Below the pieces are notes generated by a model. The model ran no database searches, was not told where the DNA came from, and saw only the letters and a program-made list of their open reading frames with translations. A DNA stretch of 6,033 nucleotides from an uncultured Mesorhizobium sp. Lineage in GTDB: Bacteria > Pseudomonadota > Alphaproteobacteria > Rhizobiales > Rhizobiaceae. Below are positions 1-6,033 of the stretch, in pieces (positions within the stretch are counted from its first letter, which is position 1; each line of letters starts with the position of its first letter). The translations under genes were made by a program, and so were the position numbers. The DNA is taken from NCBI GenBank assembly GCA_950071955.1, contig CATMOC010000254.1:1-6033 (forward strand). The letters run 5' to 3'.

Positions 1-1232
1 CCATCCAGACCGCGGTCCTGATCGAGACGCTGAAGGCGCTCGGCGCCGACGTCCGCTGGGCGTCCTGCAACATCTTCTCCACCCAGGACCACGCCGCCTC
101 GGCGATCGCCGCCAGCGGCACGCCGGTCTTCGCGGTCAAGGGCGAGACCCTCGACGAGTACTGGCAGTATACCGACCGGATCTTCCAGTGGACCGACGGC
201 GGCACCACCAACATGATCCTCGATGATGGCGGCGACGCCACCATGTACATCCTGCTGGGCGCCCGCGCCGAAGCGGGCGAGGACGTCCTGTCCAACCCCG
301 GCAACGAGGAGGAGGAAATCCTCTTCGCCCAGATCAAGAAGCGCATGGCCGAGACGCCGGGCTTCTTCACGAAGAACCGCGACGCCATCAAGGGCGTGAC
401 GGAAGAGACCACCACGGGTGTCAACCGGCTCTACCAGCTTCAGAAGAAGGGGCTCCTTCCCTTCCCTGCCATCAACGTGAACGACAGCGTGACCAAGTCG
501 AAGTTCGACAACAAGTACGGCTGCAAGGAATCCCTGGTCGACGGCATCCGCCGCGGCACCGATGTCATGATGGCCGGGAAGGTCGCCGTCGTGTGCGGCT
601 ACGGCGACGTCGGCAAAGGTTCGGCCGCCTCGCTGCGCGGCGCCGGCGCCCGCGTCAAGGTCACCGAGATCGACCCGATCTGCGCGCTGCAGGCGGCGAT
701 GGACGGCTTCGAGGTGGTGACGCTGGAGGATGTCGCGCCGACGGCCGACATCGTCATCACCACGACCGGCAACAAGGACGTCATCACGATCGAGCACATG
801 CGCCGGATGAAGGACATGGCGATCGTCGGCAACATCGGCCACTTCGACAACGAGATCCAGGTTTCGGCGTTGCGCAATCTCAAGTGGACCAACATCAAGC
901 CGCAGGTCGACATGATCGAGTTCCCGGGAGGCACCCGCATCCTGCTTCTATCCGAAGGACGGCTGCTCAACCTCGGCAACGCCACCGGCCACCCGAGCTT
1001 CGTCATGTCGGCGTCCTTCACCAACCAGGTGCTGGCCCAGATCGAGCTCTGGACGAAGGCAGGCCAGTACGAGAACAAGGTCTACGTCCTGCCCAAGCAC
1101 CTCGACGAGAAGGTGGCGCGGCTGCACCTCGACAAGCTCGGCGCCAAGCTCCCTGAACTGTCGGCAGAGCAGGCGTCCTACATCGGCGTCACGTCCCAAG
1201 GTCCGTTCAAGCCGGAACACTACAGATACTGA
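1..1232 (+). CDS. ahcY: S-adenosylhomocysteinase (SAH hydrolase), 5'-truncated by window edge
   Basis: Cytosolic NAD-dependent enzyme that reversibly splits S-adenosylhomocysteine into adenosine and homocysteine, clearing the inhibitory product of methyltransferases. The frame is open from base 3, so the ATG at 213 is internal. About 409 codons are present; bacterial members are usually about 465 residues, so roughly 55 N-terminal residues lie outside the window. Visible motifs are TKSKFDN, holding the catalytic Lys/Asp/Asn equivalent to human K186, D190 and N191 (near 492-512); the Rossmann NAD loop GYGDVGKG (597-620); GNIGHFDNE (near 828-854); [16 protein letters not shown]; and the conserved C-terminus KPEHYRY followed by TGA. 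The extra segment of about 40 residues near 270-395 (EAGEDVL to AIKGV) is typical of plant and bacterial forms and absent from the human enzyme. The gene is followed by its own terminator, so it probably ends a transcription unit. Identification is essentially certain. Confidence 0.98.
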   Translation, partial: IQTAVLIETLKALGADVRWASCNIFSTQDHAASAIAASGTPVFAVKGETLDEYWQYTDRIFQWTDGGTTNMILDDGGDATMYILLGARAEAGEDVLSNPGNEEEEILFAQIKKRMAETPGFFTKNRDAIKGVTEETTTGVNRLYQLQKKGLLPFPAINVNDSVTKSKFDNKYGCKESLVDGIRRGTDVMMAGKVAVVCGYGDVGKGSAASLRGAGARVKVTEIDPICALQAAMDGFEVVTLEDVAPTADIVITTTGNKDVITIEHMRRMKDMAIVGNIGHFDNEIQVSALRNLKWTNIKPQVDMIEFPGGTRILLLSEGRLLNLGNATGHPSFVMSASFTNQVLAQIELWTKAGQYENKVYVLPKHLDEKVARLHLDKLGAKLPELSAEQASYIGVTSQGPFKPEHYRY

Positions 1233-1263
1233 CGAATCCCGCTTTCACTACAACATGTTGATT

Positions 1264-1300
1264 GCCGGGCGGGACCTTCCCGCCCGGCTTTCTTTTTGTT
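1264..1300 (+). terminator. Rho-independent terminator after ahcY
   Basis: A perfect 11-bp GC-rich inverted repeat (1264-1274 pairs with 1278-1288) with a 3-nt loop (CCT) is followed directly by the T-rich tract TTTCTTTTTGTT (1289-1300). It lies 31 nt after the ahcY stop, so it should end ahcY transcription and separate it from the divL-like gene downstream. Confidence 0.93.
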
Positions 1301-1434
1301 CGACAACCTTCTTCACGGCGATTCCTCGCATGGGTACAGTGAAGTGATTCGCCAAAGTTGCGGCCTGCGGCGGGGATGCGAACAAGCGGGCGGCGAGGCG
1401 ATCTGGCTCTCGAGCGGCGGAGAGGAAGAAGGGG
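1301..1434 (+). promoter_or_regulatory. Leader/promoter region of the divL-like gene, with GANTC sites
   Basis: These 134 bp lie between the ahcY terminator and the divL-like ATG and must hold the promoter of the downstream unit if the terminator works. I see no clear -35/-10 pair and no TTAA-N7-TTAA CtrA box. GATTC occurs at 1320-1324 and 1346-1350, with further GANTC sites just outside at 1234-1238 and 1456-1460. GANTC is the CcrM methylation site of Alphaproteobacteria, and methylated copies in promoters are used with GcrA. The purine-rich stretch GGAGAGGAAGAAGGGG (1419-1434) is the ribosome binding site. An in-frame TGA at 1345-1347 bounds the start. Promoter function is inferred. Confidence 0.45.
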
Positions 1435-3987
1435 ATGCAATCATCTAGCCCGCAGGATTCGGGGATCGGCGGGCCTCGTTCGCGGATGAACGTCACGGGA
1501 GCCGCGAAGGCGGGCTTTGGCAGGGCGCTGGCTGGCGGAACGGCCATTCTGCCCGCGCTCGCCTGCTCCGTCGCCTGGCAGGGGGGAGCGTCCGCGCAGG
1601 AGCCCGGCCTGGGACAGGTCGTGCACCGCGCCACCGAATTCGGCGCATTCGAAGTCATCCAGTTCGCCACCTTCGCCGGCGTGCTCGGCGCGGCTATGCT
1701 ATCGGCTATCTGGCTGATCAGGGAACGCGGCAGGATCGCCGCGGAAAACCTCGATCTCCGCGAAAGGATCGCCGAGCTCAACGCCGCCGTGCAGCGCTCG
1801 GACGCGCTCGCCAGCATGAAGGATCAGCGCACGGTGGTTTGGGGGAGCGAGCATCGCAGGCCCGAGATCCTGGGCTCGCTACCGTCCACTCCGGGCGTGC
1901 CGGAAGAGCGCGCCTCCTTCCTTGCCTTCGGCCGCTGGCTCACCGCGCGTTCGGCTGCCGCTCTGGAAAATGCCATAGCCAACCTGCGCGCGACGGGCGC
2001 CGCCTTCGATCTCGCCGCTGAGACGGTTGCCGGCGGAGTGCTGGAGGTGCATGGCCGCAAGTCCGCCTCGCATGCCATCGTGCGGTTCCACTCGCTTTCC
2101 GAGAAGCAGCGCGAACATGCCCGCCTGAAGGCGGAACATTCGGCGCTTGCGTCCGAGCACGAGATCATCCTCAAGCTTCTCGACGCCCTCGACATGCCGT
2201 TCTGGCTGCGCGACGCCGCCGGCCGGCTTCAACATGCCAACCACGCCTACGCGGCCGCAGTCGAGGCGCAGTCGGCCGGCCAGGCCGTAGCCGAAAAGCG
2301 CGAACTGCTCGGCACGCAGGCCCGCGAGACCTTGGCCCGGCACCACCTGACCGAGCCCGTCTTCCACCAGACGGTTTCGACGGTGATCGACGGCGATCGC
2401 AGGCTTTTTGCAGTCACCGACGTCATGAACGAGGCGGGCGGTGCCGGCATCGCCGTCGACAAGAGCGACATAGAGGCGTTGCGGGCCGAATACGAGCGGA
2501 CGTTGCGCAGCCATTCCGAGACGCTCGACCAACTGACGACCGCGGTGGCGATCTTCGACGCGGACGAGAAACTGCGCTTCTTCAACCAGGCCTTCCAGAA
2601 GCTGTGGGAATTCGAGCCCGGGTTCCTCGAGAGTGCACCGGACAACACGCTGGTTCTCGACCGGCTGCGCAGCGCCGGCAAGCTCGCCGAGCAGCCCGAA
2701 TGGCGCCGTTGGAAAGAGAACCTTTTGTCCGCCTACCGTTCGGTCGATTCACAGGAACACTGGTGGCATCTGCCCGACGCGCGCACCATCCGCGTGGTCG
2801 CCAATCCCAACCCGCGCGGCGGCGTCACCTGGGTATTCGAGAACCTCACCGAACGGTTCGATCTCGAGAGCCGCTACAACACCGCCGTGCGCGTCCAGGG
2901 AGAGACGCTCGACAATCTCGCCGAAGGCGTGGCGGTCTTCGGTCCCGACGGGCGCGTCCGGCTCTTCAACCCCGCATTCGCCACGCTCTGGCGGCTGGAA
3001 CATTCCGAGATCGGCGTCAGCACGCACATCGCGGTGATCCGCAAGGCATGCGAGCGCGTCTGCGTCGACGGCCCCTGGCCGGACTTCGTCGCCGCCGTGA
3101 CCGGCTTCGACGACGAGCGGCGCGAGACGCACGGCAAGGCCGAGCTCGTCGACGGCACGATCCTGAGCTACGCGGTGATCCCGCTGCCCAACGGCCAGGT
3201 GATGATGACCTTCGTCGACGTCACCGACAGCGTGAACTTCGAACGCGCCCTGCAGGAAAAGAACGAGGCGCTGCAGAAGGCCGACCAGCTGAAGAACGAC
3301 TTCGTCCAGCACGTGTCGTACGAACTGCGCTCGCCGCTGACCAACATCATCGGCTTCACCGAACTGCTCGAACTGCCCGAGACCGGCCCCCTGAACGAGC
3401 GGCAGCAGGAATATCTCGACCACATCGCCTCTTCCTCCTCGGTGCTGCTGACGATCGTCAACGACATCCTCGACCTCGCCACGGTCGACGCCGGAATCAT
3501 GGAACTGGAGATCGGCGAGGTGCCGATCGCCAAGACGGTCAACGAGACGGCTGAACTGGCCTTCGAGAAGATGCGCGAACACCACATCGCGCTTCGGGTT
3601 GACCTGAAGGATGCCCCCGACGCGTTTTTCGCCGACGAGCAGCGCCTGCGCCAGATTCTCTTCAACCTGTTGAGCAATGCCGCCAACTACGCTCCCGAAG
3701 GCAGCACGGTCGTGCTCTCCTGCCGGCGGGTCGCCGATCGGGTGGAGTTCTTCGTTCACGACGACGGGCCGGGAATGCCGCCCGAGATCCTCGACACCGC
3801 ATTCAAGCGCTTCGAGCCGCGCACCAACGGCGGCCGGCGCCGCGGCGCCGGCCTTGGTCTCGCCATCGTAAAGAGCTTTGTGGAACTGCACGGCGGGTCG
3901 GTCGAGATCGACACGGGAAAATCGCGCGGGACGTCGGTAACCTGCCGCTTCCCCCTCGCGCCGCGTGAGGCGAAGGCGGCTGAGTAG
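1435..3987 (+). CDS. divL: DivL-like PAS-domain pseudo-histidine kinase with Tyr at the phospho-acceptor position
   Basis: 850-residue membrane-associated sensor-kinase-like protein. DivL in Caulobacter binds the response regulator DivK and controls the CckA-CtrA phosphorelay; the same role here is inferred. An N-terminal hydrophobic stretch ending in ASAQ (about 28-55) and a second at about 72-95 (FATFAGVLGAAMLSAIWLI) suggest membrane anchoring, followed by a short coiled coil (about 97-125). Degenerate PAS-like regions lie near 157-220 and 245-335, then two clearer PAS domains at about 363-472 and 491-597, each with a FN.AF..LW core. The DHp helix has HVSYELRSPL: the usual histidine is Tyr629, the DivL hallmark. 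The ATPase domain looks intact: N box Asn744/Asn748, G1 DDGPGM (776-781), F box FKRFE (790-794), G2 GAGLGL (804-809). The start is the first ATG after an in-frame stop at 1345 and has a strong purine-rich RBS. Position between ahcY and tsaE fits Rhizobiales gene order. Confidence 0.88.
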   Translation: MQSSSPQDSGIGGPRSRMNVTGAAKAGFGRALAGGTAILPALACSVAWQGGASAQEPGLGQVVHRATEFGAFEVIQFATFAGVLGAAMLSAIWLIRERGRIAAENLDLRERIAELNAAVQRSDALASMKDQRTVVWGSEHRRPEILGSLPSTPGVPEERASFLAFGRWLTARSAAALENAIANLRATGAAFDLAAETVAGGVLEVHGRKSASHAIVRFHSLSEKQREHARLKAEHSALASEHEIILKLLDALDMPFWLRDAAGRLQHANHAYAAAVEAQSAGQAVAEKRELLGTQARETLARHHLTEPVFHQTVSTVIDGDRRLFAVTDVMNEAGGAGIAVDKSDIEALRAEYERTLRSHSETLDQLTTAVAIFDADEKLRFFNQAFQKLWEFEPGFLESAPDNTLVLDRLRSAGKLAEQPEWRRWKENLLSAYRSVDSQEHWWHLPDARTIRVVANPNPRGGVTWVFENLTERFDLESRYNTAVRVQGETLDNLAEGVAVFGPDGRVRLFNPAFATLWRLEHSEIGVSTHIAVIRKACERVCVDGPWPDFVAAVTGFDDERRETHGKAELVDGTILSYAVIPLPNGQVMMTFVDVTDSVNFERALQEKNEALQKADQLKNDFVQHVSYELRSPLTNIIGFTELLELPETGPLNERQQEYLDHIASSSSVLLTIVNDILDLATVDAGIMELEIGEVPIAKTVNETAELAFEKMREHHIALRVDLKDAPDAFFADEQRLRQILFNLLSNAANYAPEGSTVVLSCRRVADRVEFFVHDDGPGMPPEILDTAFKRFEPRTNGGRRRGAGLGLAIVKSFVELHGGSVEIDTGKSRGTSVTCRFPLAPREAKAAE

Positions 3988-3994
3988 GCACTGC

Positions 3995-5281
3995 ATGGAC
4001 AAGTCCGCGCTGGAGATCGCGCTTGGCGACGAGGCGGCCACCCAGCTGTTCGGCGAAGACATATCGCTCGCCGTCAAGCCCGGCGACCTGATCCGGCTGG
4101 AAGGGGAGCTCGGTGCCGGCAAGACCACGCTGGCGCGGGCGCTGATACGGGCGATGGCGAGCGACCCGGACCTCGAGGTGCCAAGCCCGACCTTCACTCT
4201 CGTGCAGAGCTACGAACTGCGCATTCCCGTCCACCACCTCGACCTCTACCGGCTGGCAGACCCTGAAGAGGTGGACGAACTCGGCATCGACGAGCTTGCC
4301 GGCTCGGGCGCGATCCTTGTCGAATGGCCGGAGAGGGCGGGCGATCGCCTGCCGGGAGCGTCGCTGATCATCCGGATCGAACAAGAGGGCGGAGGCCGCC
4401 GCGCCACGGTCTCCGGCGAGCCCGCGGCACTCGCGCGCCTCCGACGCTCGCTGGCGATCCGGTCTTTCCTCCGCGATGCCGGTTGGGGGCAGGGGCACCG
4501 CCGCTTCCTTCTCGGCGATGCTTCGACCCGCGCCTACGAGACGGTGGAGACGGAACAGGGTGTCCGTATCCTCATGGACGCGCCTAAGCAGCCGGACGGT
4601 CCGCCGATCCGCGACGGCAAGCCCTACAGCCAGATCGCCCACCTGGCCGAATCCGTCCTGCCTTTCGTCGCCATAGACGAAGCTCTGCGGTCGGAGGGTT
4701 TCTGCGCGCCGGAGGTCTACGCCGCCGACGTCGATGCCGGGCTCCTCCTGATCGAGCATCTCGGCTCGGGTTCGTTTCTGTTGCCGGAGGGAGAGCCGGT
4801 GCGCGAACGCTACGAGGAAGCGGCGCGCCTGCTTGCCGCCATCCATGTTAAGTCGTGGCAGGAGGAGATAAGCACGAGCACGGACGCCAGGCACGCAATC
4901 CCGCGCTATGATCGCGGCGCGATGATGATAGAGGTCGAGCTGGTCACCGACTGGTACATGCCCTATGCGACCGGCAGGCCGCCGGAGGCTTCGGTGCGCG
5001 GAGAATTCCTCGACGCCTGGAATGCGGTCTTCGACCGGCTGGAGAATGCCGAGACGAGCCTCGTTCTGCGCGACTACCACTCGCCCAACCTCATCTGGCG
5101 CGAGGAGCGGCAGGGGCTCGACCGACTGGGCCTCGTTGATTTTCAGGACGCCATGATCGGCCCGGCCGCCTATGACGTGGCGTCGCTTGCCATGGACGCG
5201 CGCGTCACCATCCCGGCGGAACTCGAAAGCGCCATCTTGGAAGCCTATGTGGAGGCGAGTCGCGCCGCCGGCGCGTTCGAC
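3995..5281 (+). CDS. tsaE: TsaE (t6A ATPase) fused to AmgK-like phosphotransferase, 3'-truncated at a junction
   Basis: Two-domain cytosolic protein. Residues 1 to about 155 are TsaE, the ATPase of the TsaBDE machinery that makes t6A37 on ANN-decoding tRNAs: Walker A GELGAGKTT (37-45, Lys43), PSPTFTLVQSYE (63-74), HLDLYRLADPEE (from 81) and VEWPERAGDRLP (from 109). From about 160 an APH-type kinase follows, like AmgK anomeric MurNAc/GlcNAc kinases of cell-wall recycling: LGDASTRAYE (173-182), LMDAP (193-197), LLIEHLG (251-257), RDYHSPN with catalytic Asp360 and Asn365, and DFQD with Asp382. The ATG is 7 nt after the divL stop with only a weak RBS, so translational coupling is likely. Native sequence ends near codon 429 (AAGAFD); the expected tail of about 75 residues, with QRNTK- and YLxHLP-like segments, is missing. 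After that the frame reads antisense through the SIMPL gene and stays open to the window end. The sugar substrate is inferred from the family. Confidence 0.88.
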
Positions 5282-5290
5282 CTCGCGCAG
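5262..5290. other. Junction where two convergent genes are both truncated (chimera or rearrangement)
   Basis: Left of this stretch the plus strand encodes phosphotransferase sequence up to AAGAFD. Right of it the minus strand encodes a SIMPL protein up to VSVTLREVER. Neither continues into its expected C-terminal part. The bases around 5266-5284 can be read plausibly as either gene (plus GAFDL, minus REVERAG), so the breakpoint cannot be placed to the base and short microhomology is possible. I see no insertion sequence, tRNA, integrase or target-site duplication. Whether it is an assembly join or a true genomic event cannot be decided from the sequence. Confidence 0.8.
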
Positions 5291-5656
5291 CGTCACGCTC
5301 ACGCGGTTCGATGCCTGATAGCCGCGAAAGACCTGCCGGCGGCTCGACTGGTTGTAATCATATTGCGCATTGAGGTTGATACCGGTTGTCTGGATATCGT
5401 CCTCGTCGACACCCAGCGCCTTGATTCGATCGATCACCGCCGTCATCTCGCGCGCATTGAGCCGCATGGCCTCGACCGCCGTGTCCGCCTGGCTGGTCAC
5501 CCCCGCGCCGGTTTCGACGATGTCGGGCTTGGCATCGACAGTTTCGGAAACCGACAGCTCGACCACCGGCCCCTGTGCCTGCACCTGTACTTCTGCGGCG
5601 TGGGCGCTGGCGGCGATACCGGTGGCGGCGAGAGCGGGAATTGCAAAACGGATCAT
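5273..5656 (-). CDS. SIMPL (DUF541) domain exported protein, 3'-truncated at the junction
   Basis: Periplasmic protein of the SIMPL/DUF541 family (E. coli YggE, BP26-like). Members are linked to oxidative-stress tolerance but have no settled biochemical activity. The 128 residues present begin with a signal peptide (hydrophobic core AIPALAATGIAA, probable cleavage at AHA|AEV), then a typical SIMPL start: VVELSVSETVDAKPDIVETG, SQADTAVEAMRLNA, MTAVIDRIKALGV, EDDIQTTGINLNAQYDY and FRGYQASNRVSVTLREVER. The ATG at 5656 is preferred over one 15 nt upstream (5671), because GAGGAG at 5664-5669 sits 7 nt before it and overlaps the coding part of the longer form. Family proteins are usually about 230-245 residues, so about half is missing. 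The minus frame stays open to 3803, but beyond 5273 it is antisense to the phosphotransferase and divL genes and should not be counted as this protein. Confidence 0.87.
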
Positions 5657-5663
5657 GGGCTTG

Positions 5664-5669
5664 CTCCTC
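5664..5669 (-). promoter_or_regulatory. Shine-Dalgarno site deciding the SIMPL start
   Basis: Read on the minus strand this is GAGGAG, 7 nt before the ATG at 5656. Its match to the anti-Shine-Dalgarno and its spacing favour the 5656 start over the upstream in-frame ATG at 5671, which has no comparable site immediately before it. Confidence 0.75.
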
Positions 5670-5720
5670 ATTGGTCGGACGGACTATCTGCTTTGCAGCT
5701 TTACGGCTTGCTGAACGCAA

Positions 5721-5758
5721 GGGTTCCCGCAAACCCCGGTATCGTCCGGGTGGAACCC
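5721..5758. repeat. Interrupted inverted repeat upstream of the amidohydrolase
   Basis: GGGTTCC (5721-5727) pairs perfectly with GGAACCC (5752-5758), and an inner CCCGG (5735-5739) pairs with CCGGG (5746-5750) around the 6-nt loop TATCGT. The left side has a 7-nt unpaired bulge, and the right side a single T. No T-run follows, so it does not look like a terminator. It could be a 5' leader hairpin or an operator; no function is shown. Confidence 0.4.
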
Positions 5759-5782
5759 GGCGGCCGAGCGAAGGGGGAACCG

Positions 5783-6033
5783 ATGAAAGCCTTGAAGATC
5801 GCACTGGCGGCACTCGCCGCCCTCGCCACGCAACCACTGGCAGCGCAGATGGAACGGGTGCCCGATCGCCCGGCGGGCGAAGGCGAAGGCCCCTTCGGCA
5901 AGCTGATAATCCGCGGGGCGACCGTTATCGAAGGCAGCGGCGCCCCGCCCGCCGGACCGATCGACATCGTGATCGAAAACAACCGTATCGCGGCGCTTTA
6001 TCCGGGTGGCGCACCAGCGGGCGAACTCGAAAC
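5783..6033 (+). CDS. Exported amidohydrolase-family protein, N-terminal part only (cut by window edge)
   Basis: Only 83 residues are visible. A signal peptide comes first (MKALK, hydrophobic core IALAALAALA, likely cleavage after PLAAQ), so the product is probably periplasmic. The mature start has ERVPDRPAGEGEGPFGKL, then LIIRGATVIEGSGAPPAGP and IDIVIENNRIAAL, the N-terminal beta-sandwich strands that open metal-dependent amidohydrolases (imidazolonepropionase/prolidase-like group). The metal-binding HxH and later catalytic residues lie beyond the window, so the substrate cannot be named. The ATG at 5783 has AGGGGG 5 nt upstream and begins directly at the signal peptide. The frame is also open upstream, by chance continuous with the TsaE/phosphotransferase frame, but the RBS and signal peptide mark 5783 as the true start. 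The RPAGEGEGPF linker recalls Sphingomonadales secreted amidohydrolases; this is a recollection, not a search result. Confidence 0.82.
   Translation, partial: MKALKIALAALAALATQPLAAQMERVPDRPAGEGEGPFGKLIIRGATVIEGSGAPPAGPIDIVIENNRIAALYPGGAPAGELE

Larger units (their letters stand above)
5657..5782. promoter_or_regulatory. Divergent intergenic region between the SIMPL and amidohydrolase genes
   Basis: These 126 bp separate two divergently read genes, so they should hold both promoters. I see no convincing -35/-10 pair on either strand. Near the amidohydrolase side lies an interrupted inverted repeat (5721-5758), and AGGGGG at 5772-5777, 5 nt before the ATG at 5783, is the likely amidohydrolase ribosome binding site. 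Confidence 0.45.

Noticed and set aside
1233..1434. Possible riboswitch or small RNA between ahcY and divL
   Set aside because: Apart from the terminator hairpin and a ribosome binding site I see no conserved riboswitch core. SAH riboswitches would lie upstream of ahcY, outside this window.
1248..1817. 189-codon minus-strand frame covering the intergenic region and divL start
   Set aside because: It overlaps the ahcY terminator and the N-terminal region of divL, has no recognisable family, and its start falls within the divL coding sequence without a clear ribosome binding site.
2604..3554. 316-codon plus-strand frame inside divL
   Set aside because: It is an out-of-frame translation of divL with arginine/alanine-rich composition and no domain.
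2749..4197. 482-codon minus-strand open frame
   Set aside because: It lies antisense to divL and the start of tsaE, where both plus-strand genes have clear domain motifs. It shows no recognisable domain and is typical of high-GC shadow frames.
5262..5290. Mobile element or site-specific recombination scar at the junction
   Set aside because: There are no terminal inverted repeats, target duplication, tRNA end, integrase or transposase remnants on either side.
3803..5671. 622-codon minus-strand open frame as one large protein
   Set aside because: Only the first ~130 residues match a real family (SIMPL). The remainder is the codon-aligned antisense of the phosphotransferase and the end of divL, with arginine-rich, low-complexity composition.

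Overview
The window is high-GC alphaproteobacterial DNA. Its left part, up to about 5.27 kb, has the gene order I associate with Rhizobiales (Mesorhizobium/Phyllobacteriaceae-like): the 3' end of ahcY, a terminator, a DivL-type histidine-kinase-like protein, and a two-domain TsaE/phosphotransferase gene. The right part, from about 5.27 kb to the end, holds a SIMPL (DUF541) gene on the minus strand and, divergent from it, the start of a secreted amidohydrolase. The style of those two proteins recalls Sphingomonadales/Erythrobacteraceae. The lineage calls come from remembered family features, not from a search.

Layout: 1-1232 (+) S-adenosylhomocysteinase, lacking its N-terminus at the window edge. 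1264-1300 strong rho-independent terminator. 1435-3987 (+) DivL-like protein with an N-terminal membrane region, several PAS domains, and a DHp/ATPase core whose phospho-acceptor histidine is replaced by tyrosine (Tyr629). 3995-~5281 (+) TsaE fused to an AmgK-like sugar/aminoglycoside phosphotransferase, 7 nt after divL, with its C-terminus missing. 5262-5290 junction. 5273-5656 (-) SIMPL-domain protein with signal peptide, its C-terminal half missing. 5657-5782 divergent intergenic region. 5783 to the end (+) amidohydrolase N-terminus, cut by the window edge.

The main anomaly is the junction. Two convergent genes each lose their 3' end at the same place, with a short ambiguous stretch of sequence that is plausible in both. 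The downstream genes I would expect in a Rhizobiales locus are absent. This is either a chimeric assembly/amplification join between two organisms or a real rearrangement; the apparent switch of lineage favours a chimera. Because the join keeps phase in GC-rich DNA, the plus frame that starts at TsaE stays open to the window end, and a 622-codon minus frame also crosses the join. Both are likely to mislead gene callers.

Functionally, the left block combines SAH removal in the methyl cycle, the DivL cell-cycle signalling node, tRNA t6A modification and probable cell-wall sugar recycling. The right block contains two exported proteins of uncertain substrate.
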